DNA from: Acinetobacter brisouii
Lineage (GTDB): Bacteria; Pseudomonadota; Gammaproteobacteria; Pseudomonadales; Moraxellaceae
Length of the DNA: 63,297 bases
Direction of reading: 5' to 3'
Assembly (NCBI RefSeq): GCF_008993995.1
Contig: NZ_BKNN01000009.1
Span: forward strand, 1 to 63,297
Part shown: positions 29,665 through 40,060 of the stretch, piece after piece
Numbering within the stretch: position 1 is the stretch's first letter
How the letters are laid out: each line of letters opens with the position of its first letter
Notes under the pieces: model-generated
The model's input: only the letters and a program-made list of their open reading frames with translations
Told to the model about the DNA's origin: nothing
The model's database searches: none
Translations under genes and position numbers: made by a program

Positions 29665-30084
29665 GGTGTCCCTTATATGATTTGATGATTTGTTCTAAAA
29701 ATAGGCTAAACCCAGTGTAATTTATAAGCAAAACAAATGCCATATTTTGCGATTTAATATTTTGATTTTTTGGGTTTTTTTAGAGCTTAAAAATTTGATT
29801 TTATTTTACTATTTATCTTGTGAATTATGTGATTAAAATACTAAAAAATGCAAAATTGCGCACAAGAATTGAACATTTAAAATGGGGTTAAAAAGTAGCC
29901 GCAACATCGTGGTGCGATTGTTGTTTAGGTGTACTTATTAATGGTGCATTTTGTTAATCTTGAATCAATAATTTGTAGGTATTTTTAAGCTTCAGAATTG
30001 TCAAAAAAACGTCATGTCTTAATCATTAAACTGCAAGAAAGATGACTTAGATTATGCCTATAACAACAAAATTATGGTGGAACT
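29665..30084. other. Non-coding AT-rich gap between gltI-like and GT4 genes
   Basis: This 420-base divergent intergenic region must hold promoters for both flanking genes. It has many A and T runs and several -10-like hexamers, none with a convincing -35. I see no ORF, repeat or recognisable RNA in it. Confidence 0.5.
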
Positions 30085-31344
30085 ATGCTCATGCCATCGA
30101 CTGCTGCATTGAAACGCCAGTTTGACATGCCGTTTAAATTTAATTTTAAACGCTCAGGTCGGCAGTCTGCACAGGAAAGTGCAGTAGAACAACTCATTCG
30201 TCCTAAACTTAAAATTGCGATTGTTACAGAAACTTGGCCGCCTGAAATTAATGGCGTTGCTTTGTCGCTGTTGCACTTATGCCGTGGCTTACAACAACAA
30301 GGACATAAAATTTTACTCATTCGCCCTGAACAAAGTCGTAGTGATATGCGTTTTGAACCTGAACAGGAGTGTTTGGTGATTGCGCATAAAATTCCGAAAT
30401 ATCCGAGCTTACAGTTTGGGCGTCCACAATGGCTTAAAGTGACCCATGCAATTGAGCAATTTCAGCCTGATGTTGTACATGTTGTCACAGAAGGGCCTTT
30501 AGGATTGTTAGCATTGCAAGTTGCTAAAATGAAAAATATTGCGATTTCGAGTGGTTTTCATTCACCCTTTCAGGAATTTAGTCGATTCTTTGATTTGGCA
30601 TTTTTGGTGAAACCGATTCAGCATTATTTACGCTGGTTTCATAACAATACCCATTTAACCTGTGTGCCAAGTCAGGATACAGAGCGAGCATTGCGCCAGC
30701 ACGGTGTGAATTGCCCAATTCAGGTCATTAGTCGTGGTGTCGATCATCAGTTGTTTTCTCCAACACATCGCTGTGAAGAAATGCGGCAGCATTGGGGAGC
30801 AACTGCTCAAACCAAAGTATTGCTGTATGTCGGGCGATTATCGCCTGAAAAAGAAATTGATGTGTTAATTGATGGTTATCTCCAAGCGCGTGAAAAGCAG
30901 CAAAATGTTCAGTTGGTCATCGTGGGTGATGGCCCTGACAAAGAGCGCTTACAGAGAATGGATCAAGATCGGCAGGTGGTTTTTATGGGCAATCTGACAG
31001 GGCAACGTTTGGCAGAGGCTTATGCCAGTAGTGATGTCTTTGTGTTTGCAAGCCGAGTAGAAACGTTTGGCAATGTGGTACTAGAAGCGATGGCGAGTGG
31101 TTTGCCTGTGTTGGCTTACGACTATGCCTGTGCGCATGTTTATGTCAATTCTCACTCAGGGTGGCTGGTTGACGTGAAGAATCTACAGGAATTTATTGCA
31201 CAGATGCAGAATTTACCCAATTTATCTGAATTGCGTCAAATGGGGCAATGTGCCAGAGAGCAGGTTAAAGATGCTGGATGGCAACGCCCTGTACAACAAT
31301 TTGAACAGGCTTTATATCAGTTGGTTATACAAGGTCATTCATAA
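30085..31344 (+). CDS. Glycosyltransferase family 4 (GT-B fold)
   Basis: This 419-residue cytoplasmic or membrane-associated glycosyltransferase has a GT-B fold. The N-terminal domain starts after a 45-residue basic extension with KIAIVTETWPPEINGVALSL, typical of GT4 mannosyltransferases such as MgtA-like enzymes. The C-terminal domain has VLLYVGRLSPEKEIDVLIDG and the E-x7-E nucleotide-sugar motif in SRVETFGNVVLEAMASGLPV. The acceptor is unknown; a glycolipid is likely because a PAP2 lipid phosphatase gene follows by 36 bases. Confidence 0.87.
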   Translation: MLMPSTAALKRQFDMPFKFNFKRSGRQSAQESAVEQLIRPKLKIAIVTETWPPEINGVALSLLHLCRGLQQQGHKILLIRPEQSRSDMRFEPEQECLVIAHKIPKYPSLQFGRPQWLKVTHAIEQFQPDVVHVVTEGPLGLLALQVAKMKNIAISSGFHSPFQEFSRFFDLAFLVKPIQHYLRWFHNNTHLTCVPSQDTERALRQHGVNCPIQVISRGVDHQLFSPTHRCEEMRQHWGATAQTKVLLYVGRLSPEKEIDVLIDGYLQAREKQQNVQLVIVGDGPDKERLQRMDQDRQVVFMGNLTGQRLAEAYASSDVFVFASRVETFGNVVLEAMASGLPVLAYDYACAHVYVNSHSGWLVDVKNLQEFIAQMQNLPNLSELRQMGQCAREQVKDAGWQRPVQQFEQALYQLVIQGHS

Positions 31345-31380
31345 GCTCAAGCCTAGATTGAAAGGTGAGGAGGAAAGAAG

Positions 31381-31935
31381 ATGAGCCATTTGCAGCGTGC
31401 CAAATCTCTTATTTTGGCATTTGATTTAAAAGGGTGTTTATATCTAAATCACTTTTCCCATTCTGAAAGTGTCAGTCAGTTTTTTAAAGTGATCAGTCGT
31501 TTAGGGGATGGCTGGTTTTGGTATGCCATGCTAGCAATTGTATGGATCAATCAAGGACTGAGTTATTTGCTACAAATCGCATATTTAATTGTCGCAGGCT
31601 CGATTGGAACATTGTTATATAAGTTACTTAAACACAAAACAGTTCGACCACGACCTTATCAGGTGCATCAGGTGATTATTTTGGGTGAGCGCCCGCTGGA
31701 TCATTTTAGTTTTCCATCTGGACATACCTTACATGCGGTGTTAGCAACCACAGTCCTTGGATACATTCAGCCGATTCTACTGATTTGCATGTTGCCATTT
31801 ACACTCTTGGTTGCACTGTCTCGGATGGTGCTGGGTTTGCACTATCCGACCGATGTGATGATCGGTGCTATTTTGGGTGGATTGGTGGCATGGGCTGTGA
31901 TTTCTTGTGCACCTATTTTAAATCTGGTGTTGTAA
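31381..31935 (+). CDS. PAP2-family membrane phosphatase
   Basis: This 184-residue inner-membrane protein has about five hydrophobic segments. The three PAP2 phosphatase motifs are KLLKHKTVRPRP, FPSGHTLHA and SRMVLGLHYPTD, with the catalytic His residues. Family members dephosphorylate phosphatidate, undecaprenyl diphosphate or lipid A. The pairing with the GT4 gene suggests a glycolipid substrate, but that is inference. GAGGAGG precedes the ATG. Confidence 0.88.
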   Translation: MSHLQRAKSLILAFDLKGCLYLNHFSHSESVSQFFKVISRLGDGWFWYAMLAIVWINQGLSYLLQIAYLIVAGSIGTLLYKLLKHKTVRPRPYQVHQVIILGERPLDHFSFPSGHTLHAVLATTVLGYIQPILLICMLPFTLLVALSRMVLGLHYPTDVMIGAILGGLVAWAVISCAPILNLVL

Positions 31936-31986
31936 AAGCGAGGTTGAGATTTTAAAGTAGCCACAGCTATACACAGACTAGGATAG

Positions 31987-32190
31987 ATGATGGGCTTACG
32001 TTGGACTGATACAATCGATATCGCAATTGAACTTTTGGAAGCGCATCCAGATGTAGATCCACAGTGGGTTCGCTTCACCGATTTACACGCATGGATTTGT
32101 GCATTGCCTGATTTTAGTGATGACCCAAATAAGTCAACAGAAGGTTTGCTTGAAGCGATTCAGATGGCTTGGATTGATGAAAGTAACTAA
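31987..32190 (+). CDS. iscX: IscX, iron-sulfur assembly regulator
   Basis: IscX is a small acidic protein that binds IscS and iron and tunes Fe-S cluster assembly. The 67-residue protein shows the family pattern GLRWTDTIDIAIELLEAHPD, then DVDPQWVRFTDLHAWICALPDF. Two adjacent ATG codons (31987, 31990) compete; AGGAT lies upstream at a better distance for the second. It is not beside the isc operon here, unlike in E. coli. It lies between a phosphatase gene and ndk. Confidence 0.9.
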   Translation: MMGLRWTDTIDIAIELLEAHPDVDPQWVRFTDLHAWICALPDFSDDPNKSTEGLLEAIQMAWIDESN

Positions 32191-32226
32191 AAAGAGTTAA
32201 AAACCCAAACTTTTACACTTTCTTAG

Positions 32227-32255
32227 CTGATTATTCTGAGTGACATCGGTATAAT
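32227..32255 (+). promoter_or_regulatory. Probable ndk promoter
   Basis: A perfect -10 TATAAT (32250-32255) lies 44 bases before the ndk ATG. The best -35 at 17 bases is CTGATT, a poor match. Confidence 0.5.
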
Positions 32256-32298
32256 GCGGCAAAAATTTATCCTGATTTTTTGAGTTAAGGAGCCAGAC

Positions 32299-32730
32299 AT
32301 GGCAATTGAACGTACTTTATCTATCGTAAAACCAGATGCTGTTGCTAAAAACCACATCGGTGACATTTTTGCTCGTTTTGAAAAAGCTGGCTTAAAAATC
32401 GTTGCAACTAAAATGAAACACCTTTCTCAAGCTGAAGCTGAAGGTTTCTACGCTGAGCACAAAGAACGTGGTTTCTTTGCTGACCTCGTTGCGTTCATGA
32501 CTTCTGGTCCAGTGGTTGTTTCTGTTCTTGAAGGTGAAAACGCAGTTCTTGCTCACCGTGAAATCTTGGGCGCTACAAACCCTAAAGAAGCTGCTCCTGG
32601 TACGATCCGTGCAGATTTCGCTGTAAGCATCGATGAAAACGCTGCTCACGGTTCTGACTCAGTAGCATCTGCTGCTCGCGAAGTTTCTTATTTCTTCGCT
32701 CAAACTGAAGTTTGCCCACGCACTCGTTAA
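32299..32730 (+). CDS. ndk: Nucleoside diphosphate kinase
   Basis: Ndk transfers the gamma-phosphate between nucleoside di- and triphosphates through a phosphohistidine. The start [15 protein letters not shown] is the family signature. The catalytic His is in NAAHGSDS near residue 117. Length is 143 residues, standard. A strong AAGGAG precedes the ATG. It is monocistronic, with its own promoter and terminator. Confidence 0.97.
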   Translation: MAIERTLSIVKPDAVAKNHIGDIFARFEKAGLKIVATKMKHLSQAEAEGFYAEHKERGFFADLVAFMTSGPVVVSVLEGENAVLAHREILGATNPKEAAPGTIRADFAVSIDENAAHGSDSVASAAREVSYFFAQTEVCPRTR

Positions 32731-32742
32731 TCGAGATACTTC

Positions 32743-32780
32743 AAACCAGATAAGTGTTATACTGCTTATCTGGTTTTTTT
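32743..32780 (+). terminator. Intrinsic terminator after ndk
   Basis: AAACCAGATAAG pairs with CTTATCTGGTTT around a ten-base loop and ends in a T run. Confidence 0.9.
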
Positions 32781-32850
32781 ATTCTTGAAAATCTCTTGGC
32801 TAAAATACAGCCGTTCTTGTTTTTTCTTTGACATTGTTTAGGTAATACAC

Positions 32851-34086
32851 ATGGCTCTTGAAGCAGTTGGTTCATCTTTGGTTGTAGATGGACAAGACAA
32901 CACCGCCACATTGCATCAGCCTGCGAATTCAGTGCAAAAAGTTAATTTACTTGGCATGTCACGGGCAGAACTCGAAAAATTCTTTGAAGATTTGGGTGAA
33001 AAAAAGTTTCGCGCAGGTCAGGTCATGAAATGGATTCATCAGTTCTTTGTGACTGATTTTGCTGAAATGACCAATATTTCAGGCAAGCTTCGAGAGAAAC
33101 TTGAGCAGCTTTGTGAAATTAAAGCGCCTGAAGTGGTTCACCGTAATTACTCTAAAGACGGCACACGTAAATGGGTGTTTCGCGTGGGTGAAGGTGAAGG
33201 TTCTCTGGTTGAAACCGTATTGATTCCTGCAGAAGACAAAACAGGTTCACGTAAGACCTTGTGTATTTCATCACAAGTGGGCTGTGCACTGGATTGTTCA
33301 TTCTGTTCAACAGGCAAACAAGGTTTTCAGCGCGATTTAACCCCAGCCGAAATTATTGGTCAGCTGTGGATGGCAAACTTCTCTTATATGGAAGATGTGC
33401 CTGTTGCAGAGCGCGAACGCTCAGTGACCAATGTGGTGATGATGGGTATGGGTGAGCCGTTGCTCAACTATGATGCCGTATTAAGTTCAATGCGCATTAT
33501 GCTGGATGACTTTGCTTATGGTATGTCCAAGCGTCGTGTGACTTTATCTACCTCGGGTGTTGTGCCAAAAATTGATCAGTTAGCGCAAGATATTGATGTG
33601 GCTTTGGCAATTTCTTTACATGCACCCAATGATGAGCTGCGTAATGAACTTGTACCGATCAATAAAAAATATCCGCTAGAACAACTGATTACAGCTTGTC
33701 AGCGTTATATTGGCAAAGATGGTAATGAAAGTGCGCGTAAGCATGTCACCATTGAATATGTCATGTTAGATGGGGTCAATGACCAGCCAGAACATGCACA
33801 GCAGTTATTGAAATTATTAAAGAATTTACCAAGTAAAATTAACCTGATTCCTTTTAACCCGTTCCCGCACGCACCTTATGGTCGCTCAAGTCGTAACCGT
33901 ATTATTGCATTCCAAAAAACTTTGTCAGATGCTGGCTTTGTCTGTACTATTCGTCAGACACGTGGCGATGATATCGATGCTGCCTGTGGTCAACTGGTTG
34001 GTCAAGTGGCTGACCGTACTCGTCGTGCAGCGCAGTGGCAAAAGAAAATCGCCGAAAAAAATGAGATTATACGCTCAAAAGGATAA
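32851..34086 (+). CDS. rlmN: 23S rRNA/tRNA adenine-C2 methyltransferase
   Basis: RlmN is a radical-SAM enzyme that methylates C2 of A2503 in 23S rRNA and A37 of some tRNAs. The iron-sulfur motif CxxxCxxC is CALDCSFC. The methyl-carrying Cys is in [16 protein letters not shown] near the end. The start of the conserved part is [16 protein letters not shown] near residue 30, so the first 29 residues are an extension. Length is 411 residues. It heads the operon that runs to der. Confidence 0.96.
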   Translation: MALEAVGSSLVVDGQDNTATLHQPANSVQKVNLLGMSRAELEKFFEDLGEKKFRAGQVMKWIHQFFVTDFAEMTNISGKLREKLEQLCEIKAPEVVHRNYSKDGTRKWVFRVGEGEGSLVETVLIPAEDKTGSRKTLCISSQVGCALDCSFCSTGKQGFQRDLTPAEIIGQLWMANFSYMEDVPVAERERSVTNVVMMGMGEPLLNYDAVLSSMRIMLDDFAYGMSKRRVTLSTSGVVPKIDQLAQDIDVALAISLHAPNDELRNELVPINKKYPLEQLITACQRYIGKDGNESARKHVTIEYVMLDGVNDQPEHAQQLLKLLKNLPSKINLIPFNPFPHAPYGRSSRNRIIAFQKTLSDAGFVCTIRQTRGDDIDAACGQLVGQVADRTRRAAQWQKKIAEKNEIIRSKG

Positions 34087-34107
34087 TAACCAACTGAGGT
34101 GTTTGGC

Positions 34108-34971
34108 GTGAAAAAAACGGTACAACATTGTGTGACATTTTTCGGTTTAGGTCTCTTGGTCGTCAGTTTACAGGGGTGCCAAGCTTCTTTTGGTCTCATG
34201 AATAATAAAAAAAGCAATACACAAGCGGCGCAAAATACCCGTTCTGATGGTGCATTCAAGCCTGATAAAAAGAAATCTGCTGAGATTAGGGTGCAAATTG
34301 CCGCTGAATATTTAAGGACAGGTGATGTTGATGCAGCAAAACGAGCATTAGATGAAGTATTTAAAGAAACGACACGTAATGCTCGCGCCAATATGCTGAT
34401 GGCAGTATTGCTACAGCAAGAAGGTAGTCCTGAAAATGTTGCTAAGGCTGATGAATATTTTAAACGTGCGATTTCATTAGATCCTGATGATGCACAAACA
34501 CGTAACAATTATGGGCGTTATCTGTTTCAGTTAGGGCGTTATAATGATGCGCTTTCTCAACTACAAGTTGCAGGTGCAAAATTAGGCTATGATCAACGTG
34601 GCTTAGCACTCGAAAATCTAGGTTTAACCTATATCAAGCTTGGTGATGTGCCAAATGCTGAAAAAACATTCAGACAAGCCCTGCAAGTAAATCGAAATTC
34701 TGCAGTTTCGATGTTAGAGTTGGCAGAAATTTTTTACCTGCGTCAACAATTTGCTCAAGCAAATGAGATGTACGGTAATTATGCGCGTGTGGTTGGTGAT
34801 AATAACCAAGATGCGCGAGGTTTATGGGTGGGTATTCGTGTTGCTCGTGCCAATGGTGACAACATGAGCAAGCAGGTTTTGGTGAATCAATTGCGGGCTT
34901 TATTCCCGAATAGCCAAGAATATCAACGTTATTTGCAATTACAGTACAGTACTGAGGCGGTATGGAAGTAA
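34108..34971 (+). CDS. pilW: Type IV pilus biogenesis TPR lipoprotein (PilF/PilW)
   Basis: PilF/PilW is an outer-membrane lipoprotein that helps assemble the PilQ secretin. The N-terminus has a lipoprotein signal with lipobox LQGC. TPR units cover residues about 45-270, seen in AAEYLRTGDVDAAKRALDEV and NNYGRYLFQLGRYNDALSQL. The start is taken as GTG 34108, because GAGG lies eight bases before it; GTG 34099 is the alternative. It follows rlmN by 21 bases. The rlmN-pilF order is conserved in pseudomonads. Length is 287 residues. Confidence 0.92.
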   Translation: MKKTVQHCVTFFGLGLLVVSLQGCQASFGLMNNKKSNTQAAQNTRSDGAFKPDKKKSAEIRVQIAAEYLRTGDVDAAKRALDEVFKETTRNARANMLMAVLLQQEGSPENVAKADEYFKRAISLDPDDAQTRNNYGRYLFQLGRYNDALSQLQVAGAKLGYDQRGLALENLGLTYIKLGDVPNAEKTFRQALQVNRNSAVSMLELAEIFYLRQQFAQANEMYGNYARVVGDNNQDARGLWVGIRVARANGDNMSKQVLVNQLRALFPNSQEYQRYLQLQYSTEAVWK

Positions 34972-35747
34972 ATCCAAATTCACAGCAATCGACGGGTACA
35001 TCAGCAACCCCTAATACTTTAGGCAACGTTCAGCGTCCAGGTGAATATTTACGTCATATCCGCCTTGCTCAAAAGCGTGAATTGGCTGATGTGTCAAAAG
35101 CTTTGAATATGCCAGTGAAAACACTCGAGGCTTTAGAGCGTGATGAATATAAATCATTGCCTGAAGCAACGTTTATTAAAGGTTACTATCGCGCATATGC
35201 GAAGTTTCTCAATGTCGATGCTTCAGCAATTATTCAGCGTTTTGATGAAATTTATGCCAATGATACGGGTTTATTACCGAATCACGCTTTAAAAGATTCA
35301 CCGATTAAAATCATGGGCAAGTTGCCAGGTTCAAATAGTGACCGCAATAAAAAATGGCTGAAACGCATTTTAATTGCAATTGTGGTTATTTTTGTGGTGA
35401 GTATGCTGGTGTTAAGCCTACAGAAATGGTCTGCCAAAAAACAACCTGCGGCAGCTGCCAATCCACAAACCACGATGCAAGTTGTTTCTGTGGATTCCAA
35501 TACCGCCAGCACGGGTGATCAATTGGATTTAAAATTTTCACAACCAACCTCTGTCAATATTGTAGATTCAACAGGTAAAGTGTTGGCAACAGGTCGTCAG
35601 GCAGCAGATTTGAGTTTGAAAGGTATTTCACCTTTTCAGGTTCGCCTAGATGATGCCAGTGCAGTGACTTTAAGTTTGAATAATGAAGCAATTTCTTTGG
35701 CACCTTATACAGTCAATGGTAAGGCGGACTTCCGTTTATCACCTTAA
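34962..35747 (+). CDS. RodZ-like helix-turn-helix membrane protein
   Basis: The domain order matches RodZ, the membrane link between MreB and cell-wall synthesis. The N-terminal HTH is GEYLRHIRLAQKRELADVSK through YKSLPEATFIKGYYRAYAKFL. A membrane helix lies near residues 128-146, and the C-terminal DUF4115 domain is periplasmic, with QPTSVNIVDSTGKVLATG. Length is 261 residues. The start overlaps pilW by ten bases with GAGG upstream. Gene order pilF-rodZ-ispG-hisS is widely conserved. Confidence 0.9.
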   Translation: MEVNPNSQQSTGTSATPNTLGNVQRPGEYLRHIRLAQKRELADVSKALNMPVKTLEALERDEYKSLPEATFIKGYYRAYAKFLNVDASAIIQRFDEIYANDTGLLPNHALKDSPIKIMGKLPGSNSDRNKKWLKRILIAIVVIFVVSMLVLSLQKWSAKKQPAAAANPQTTMQVVSVDSNTASTGDQLDLKFSQPTSVNIVDSTGKVLATGRQAADLSLKGISPFQVRLDDASAVTLSLNNEAISLAPYTVNGKADFRLSP

Positions 35748-35768
35748 TGCAGCAGAGTTGACCAAGTC

Positions 35769-36884
35769 ATGATCGAAAATCCAATTAAACGCCGTCCAAC
35801 ACGTAAAATTCGTGTTGGTTCTGTGTATGTGGGTGGGGATGCGCCAATTTCGGTGCAAAGTATGACCAATACTGAAACATGTGATGTTGATGCAACCGTG
35901 GCGCAAATTGAACGTTGTGTTCAGGCTGGTGCAGATATCATGCGGGTTTCTGTACCTTCGATGGAAGCCGCAGAAGCCTTCGGAGCAATCCGTCGCCGTG
36001 TGCAAGTGCCTTTGGTTGCGGATATTCATTTTGATCACAAGATTGCACTGGCTGTAGCAGATTATGGTGCTGACTGTTTGCGGATTAATCCAGGTAATAT
36101 CGGTTCAGATCAGAAAGTACGTGAAGTCGTTGCAGCAGCGAAACATCATGGTATTTCCATTCGCATTGGTGTTAATGCTGGGTCACTCGAAAAAGATTTG
36201 CAAAAAAAATATGGCGAACCGACAGGTCAGGCACTCCTTGAATCTGCGTTACGTCATATTGATATTTTAGATCGTTTAGACTTTCAAGAATTTAAAGTCA
36301 GCGTAAAAGCATCAAATGTATTTTTAACTTTGGATGCTTATCGTTTATTATCTCAACAAATTGATAATCCGTTACATTTGGGTGTGACCGAAGCGGGAAT
36401 TTACCGCACAGGGACAGTCAAGTCAGCGATTGCCTTAGGGGGTCTGTTGATGGAAGGCATTGGCGATACCATGCGTATTTCCTTGGCTGCTGAACCTGAA
36501 GATGAAGTCAAAATTGGTTTTGATATTTTAAAATCACTAGGACTTCGTTCCAACGGCATCAATTTTATTGCGTGCCCAAGCTGTTCGCGTCAAGAATTTA
36601 ATGTGATTAAAGTGATGCAGACCTTGGAGCAACGTCTAGAAGGTATTCGTACACCAATGGATGTTTCGGTAATTGGCTGTAAAGTCAATGGCCCAGGCGA
36701 AGCCAAAGAAGCCGATATTGGTGTAGTAGGGGCAAGCCCTCGTTCACTGGTTTATCGAAATGGTGAGAAAAGTCACCTTATCGATACCGATCAGTTAGTT
36801 GATGAAATCGAAACGATGGTTCGTCAACGTGTTCAAGAGCTTGAAGAAGCTAAAGCTAAAGAGATTATTCGTAGTTCATCATGA
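35769..36884 (+). CDS. ispG: 4-hydroxy-3-methylbut-2-enyl diphosphate synthase
   Basis: IspG (GcpE) converts MEcPP to HMBPP in the MEP isoprenoid pathway using a 4Fe-4S cluster. Cluster ligands are in CPSCSRQEF and [10 protein letters not shown]. The TIM-barrel start is [20 protein letters not shown], with [14 protein letters not shown] following. Length is 371 residues. The stop overlaps hisS by four bases. Its product feeds undecaprenyl phosphate and ubiquinone synthesis. Confidence 0.97.
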   Translation: MIENPIKRRPTRKIRVGSVYVGGDAPISVQSMTNTETCDVDATVAQIERCVQAGADIMRVSVPSMEAAEAFGAIRRRVQVPLVADIHFDHKIALAVADYGADCLRINPGNIGSDQKVREVVAAAKHHGISIRIGVNAGSLEKDLQKKYGEPTGQALLESALRHIDILDRLDFQEFKVSVKASNVFLTLDAYRLLSQQIDNPLHLGVTEAGIYRTGTVKSAIALGGLLMEGIGDTMRISLAAEPEDEVKIGFDILKSLGLRSNGINFIACPSCSRQEFNVIKVMQTLEQRLEGIRTPMDVSVIGCKVNGPGEAKEADIGVVGASPRSLVYRNGEKSHLIDTDQLVDEIETMVRQRVQELEEAKAKEIIRSSS

Positions 36885-38173
36885 GTTCAATTGTCGCAAT
36901 TAAAGGTTTTAATGACGTTCTTCCTTCGCAAACACCAGCATGGAGACGTCTAGAGCAGCATCTTGCATCGTTAATGGATGCCTATGGCTATCAACAAATC
37001 CGTTTGCCGATGGTTGAACATACGGGCTTGTTTAAGCGTGCAATTGGTGATGCCACCGATATCGTTGAAAAAGAAATGTATACCTTTTTCGACAAAGGTA
37101 ATCCACCTGAGTCTTTGACTTTACGTCCTGAAGGCACAGCAGGTTGTGTGCGTGCCATGCTTGAGCACAATTTGCTACGCGGTGCGACACCTCGTGTGTG
37201 GTATATCGGGCCAATGTTCCGTTATGAAAAACCACAAAAAGGTCGTTATCGCCAGTTCCATCAGTTTGGTGTGGAAACCTTTGGTGTTGCAACGCCAGAT
37301 ATTGATGCTGAACTTATTTTGATGACCGCACGTTTATGGCAGCGTATGGGTGTGGCGGATAAAGTTCAGCTTGAACTCAATACTTTGGGCGAAATGGATG
37401 AGCGTAACGAATACCGTAATGCGTTGGTTGAGTTCTTGACTGCGCAAAAAGATGAATTGGATGAAGATTCTCAGCGTCGTTTAGGCACGAACCCACTGCG
37501 TATTTTGGATTCGAAAAACGAACGTACTCAACAAATTCTTGAAAATGCACCGAAATTGCATGACTTTCTCAAAGAAGACACCATGCAGCATTTTGCTCAG
37601 TTACAGCAATATTTGACTGATGCTGGGGTGAAGTTTGTGATTAATCAAAAACTGGTTCGTGGTTTAGATTATTACAACAAAACTGTATTTGAATGGACAA
37701 CCACACACTTAGGTTCACAAGGCACAGTCTGTGCAGGTGGGCGCTATGATGGTTTGGTTGGTCAGTTGAAAGGCAAGCCTGATCAGTCTGTTCCTGCGGT
37801 TGGTTTTGCCATGGGGATGGAGCGTTTATTGTTGTTGCTTGAACAAGTTGAGCAAGAACAAACCGTTCGTGATTGTGAAGTTTTCTTGTTGGCTGATCCT
37901 GCTTGCCAAGGTAAAGGATTGGTGTTGGCAGAGCAACTTCGCAATCAGCTTGAGGCAGCAAATAGCAAAATTCGTGTGAAAACAGGTTCTCAGGGCAGCA
38001 TGAAAAGCCAAATGAAAAAGGCTGATCAGTCAGGAGCAATCTTTGCTATGATCTTGGGTGAGCGTGAGTGGGAAAATCAGCAAGTGAGTCTGAAAACTTT
38101 AGCAACTGCTGAACAAGTTGAACTGAAGATCAGTGATATTGTGCCATTTTTAATTAAAAAATTTGCTGAATAA
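36881..38173 (+). CDS. hisS: Histidyl-tRNA synthetase
   Basis: HisS charges tRNA-His and is a class II synthetase. Motif 2 is in [20 protein letters not shown]; the histidine-specific motifs are [13 protein letters not shown] and [13 protein letters not shown]. The C-terminal anticodon domain starts near residue 330. Length is 430 residues. It overlaps the ispG stop as ATGA and is 30 bases before yfgM. Confidence 0.97.
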   Translation: MSSIVAIKGFNDVLPSQTPAWRRLEQHLASLMDAYGYQQIRLPMVEHTGLFKRAIGDATDIVEKEMYTFFDKGNPPESLTLRPEGTAGCVRAMLEHNLLRGATPRVWYIGPMFRYEKPQKGRYRQFHQFGVETFGVATPDIDAELILMTARLWQRMGVADKVQLELNTLGEMDERNEYRNALVEFLTAQKDELDEDSQRRLGTNPLRILDSKNERTQQILENAPKLHDFLKEDTMQHFAQLQQYLTDAGVKFVINQKLVRGLDYYNKTVFEWTTTHLGSQGTVCAGGRYDGLVGQLKGKPDQSVPAVGFAMGMERLLLLLEQVEQEQTVRDCEVFLLADPACQGKGLVLAEQLRNQLEAANSKIRVKTGSQGSMKSQMKKADQSGAIFAMILGEREWENQQVSLKTLATAEQVELKISDIVPFLIKKFAE

Positions 38174-38203
38174 GCTGCATAGGAACGCCAGAAGGACAGT
38201 CAC

Positions 38204-38905
38204 ATGAGTGCACTAACACAAGAACAGCAACTCGATAATCTAAAATCAATGAGCAAGAAATATGGTTCTGCTGCGATTAGTGGTGTTCTAGTTGCTTTGA
38301 TTGCATTTTTTGGCTGGAATTACTGGCAGAAAAAGCAGCTACACGGGTCGCAAAATGAAACGGCTCGTGTTCAGCAATTAATTGATCAAGCACAGAGTTT
38401 GGCGGGTGATCAAAGTGCGTATAACAAACTTGCACCCACAGCAGACACGATTTTGAAAAAAAATCTGGACTCTGTACAAGCCATTCAAGCTGAATTGGTC
38501 ATGGCAAAAGTCGCATTTGACCAAGGCAACTATGTTGCTGCCGAACGTGAGTTGAAAAAAGTACAAAATGTGAAGGTTGATGATGAAGGTTTACTTCAGT
38601 TGGTCAACCTGCATTTGGCGTATACACAGGCTGCACAGAAAAAATATGATGACGCTTTGAAAACACTGGATCTTGTCAAAGTCCCTGCTTTCAAGGCTTC
38701 AGCAGATGAAGCACGTGGCGATATTTATGTTGCAAAAAATGATGTAGCTCAAGCACGTAAGGCGTATCAAAGTGCATGGGATGCGATTGTTGCGCGTAAA
38801 CAAGAACGACAAATTTTACAAATTAAACTCGAAAGTGTTGGCGTTTTAGTTGATGATCCTGATATCGAACGCCCAATTTTGAAAACACAAGTGGATGAGT
38901 CTTAA
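38204..38905 (+). CDS. yfgM: YfgM-like membrane-anchored TPR protein
   Basis: YfgM is an inner-membrane protein with a large periplasmic TPR domain that works with PpiD near the Sec translocon. The 233-residue protein has one membrane helix at about residues 24-44 (AISGVLVALIAFFGWNYW). Helical TPR repeats follow, for example EGLLQLVNLHLAYTQAAQKK. AAGGA precedes the ATG. The hisS-yfgM-bamB-der order equals that of E. coli. Confidence 0.92.
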   Translation: MSALTQEQQLDNLKSMSKKYGSAAISGVLVALIAFFGWNYWQKKQLHGSQNETARVQQLIDQAQSLAGDQSAYNKLAPTADTILKKNLDSVQAIQAELVMAKVAFDQGNYVAAERELKKVQNVKVDDEGLLQLVNLHLAYTQAAQKKYDDALKTLDLVKVPAFKASADEARGDIYVAKNDVAQARKAYQSAWDAIVARKQERQILQIKLESVGVLVDDPDIERPILKTQVDES

Positions 38906-40057
38906 ATGAATAAGAAATTTACCATACCGTTTGCGCTAACACTTGCAGCAGTTGCTTTGGTTGGCTGCTCTAGCAATAAAACCAAAGTGGAAGAAATTAA
39001 ACCCAATAAACTTCCAAAAATTGTGCAAGCAAAAACACTCGTTCCTGTATTTTCTGAACATGTGACTGCCACCAATAAAAATGATCCGCTACGCTTGCAA
39101 ATGGCTGCAGACAATGGCGTGATTTTCTTGGTCGATCCAAAAGGTTATGTCGAAGCTTACAAGGGTAAGCAACGTCTATGGTCAACCAAAATCACCAAAA
39201 AACACGGCTTAAGTGCAGGTGTTGAAGTGGGTGAGGGAATTGCTGTTGTTGGTAATGAAAAAGGTGAATTGTTTGCACTTGATCAGACCTCAGGTCAAAT
39301 CAAATGGGCAGCACAATTGTCAGGTTCGATTATCGCACCATCACATATTCAGGCTGGGCGTGTGATTACTGTGAGCAATGATGGCAATGTCTATGCGCAT
39401 GATGTCAGCACAGGTCAGCAACTGTGGACGTACCGTTTACCGAATGTCCCTTTTAGCTTGCGTGGACGTGCAGCGCCTGTCATGCTCGATCCTAACAATG
39501 TTTTGATTGCGACATCAAATTCATATGTTTATATCATTGATGTGATTAGTGGTGTCCCTCGTTTACAGCGCCGTGTTTCGGTTGCGGAAGGTCGCTCTGA
39601 TGTGCAACGTTTAAATGATATTAGTGGTGATCCCGTCATGATGGGTCAGTATATGGTCACCACCAGTTACCAAGGGCAAGTTACAGTAACGGATCTATCA
39701 CAACAGCAAGTGGTGTGGAGTGAAGATGCGAGTAGCGATCAACGTCCAGAAGTCACACAGAATAAAGTCTTTGTCAGCACGACCGATGGCAAAGTGATTG
39801 CTTATGATTTGATGAGCGGTCAAAAACTTTGGGAAAATACACAGCTTTTGCATCGTAATTTAAGTAACCCTGTCATGTTGGGTTCTGACCTTGTGGTTGG
39901 GGATTATGAAGGTGCTTTGAGCTTACTCGACCCAAATACAGGTAATTTGATTGGTCGTTCAGAAACCAAAGGGCAAGTAACGTCCTTAAAGGTAATTGAC
40001 AACCAACTTTATGTTTCAACTCAAAAGGGCGCGTTAAGCGTTTGGCAGAATCGTTAA
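38906..40057 (+). CDS. bamB: Outer-membrane assembly lipoprotein BamB
   Basis: BamB is a lipoprotein of the BAM complex that inserts outer-membrane proteins. The signal has lipobox LVGC at residue 21. The remainder is an eight-bladed beta-propeller with repeats ending in W and DxxTG turns, such as ALDQTSGQIKWAAQL and AYDLMSGQKLWENTQL. Length is 383 residues. The ATG follows the yfgM stop directly, so coupling is likely. Confidence 0.96.
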   Translation: MNKKFTIPFALTLAAVALVGCSSNKTKVEEIKPNKLPKIVQAKTLVPVFSEHVTATNKNDPLRLQMAADNGVIFLVDPKGYVEAYKGKQRLWSTKITKKHGLSAGVEVGEGIAVVGNEKGELFALDQTSGQIKWAAQLSGSIIAPSHIQAGRVITVSNDGNVYAHDVSTGQQLWTYRLPNVPFSLRGRAAPVMLDPNNVLIATSNSYVYIIDVISGVPRLQRRVSVAEGRSDVQRLNDISGDPVMMGQYMVTTSYQGQVTVTDLSQQQVVWSEDASSDQRPEVTQNKVFVSTTDGKVIAYDLMSGQKLWENTQLLHRNLSNPVMLGSDLVVGDYEGALSLLDPNTGNLIGRSETKGQVTSLKVIDNQLYVSTQKGALSVWQNR

Positions 40058-40060
40058 TTT

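Noticed and set aside
34002-34508. 168-codon minus-strand ORF over rlmN and pilW
   Set aside because: It lies antisense to two clear genes and its protein looks like a shadow of their codon pattern.
37641-38039. 132-codon minus-strand ORF in hisS
   Set aside because: Fully inside hisS on the other strand; composition typical of an antisense shadow.
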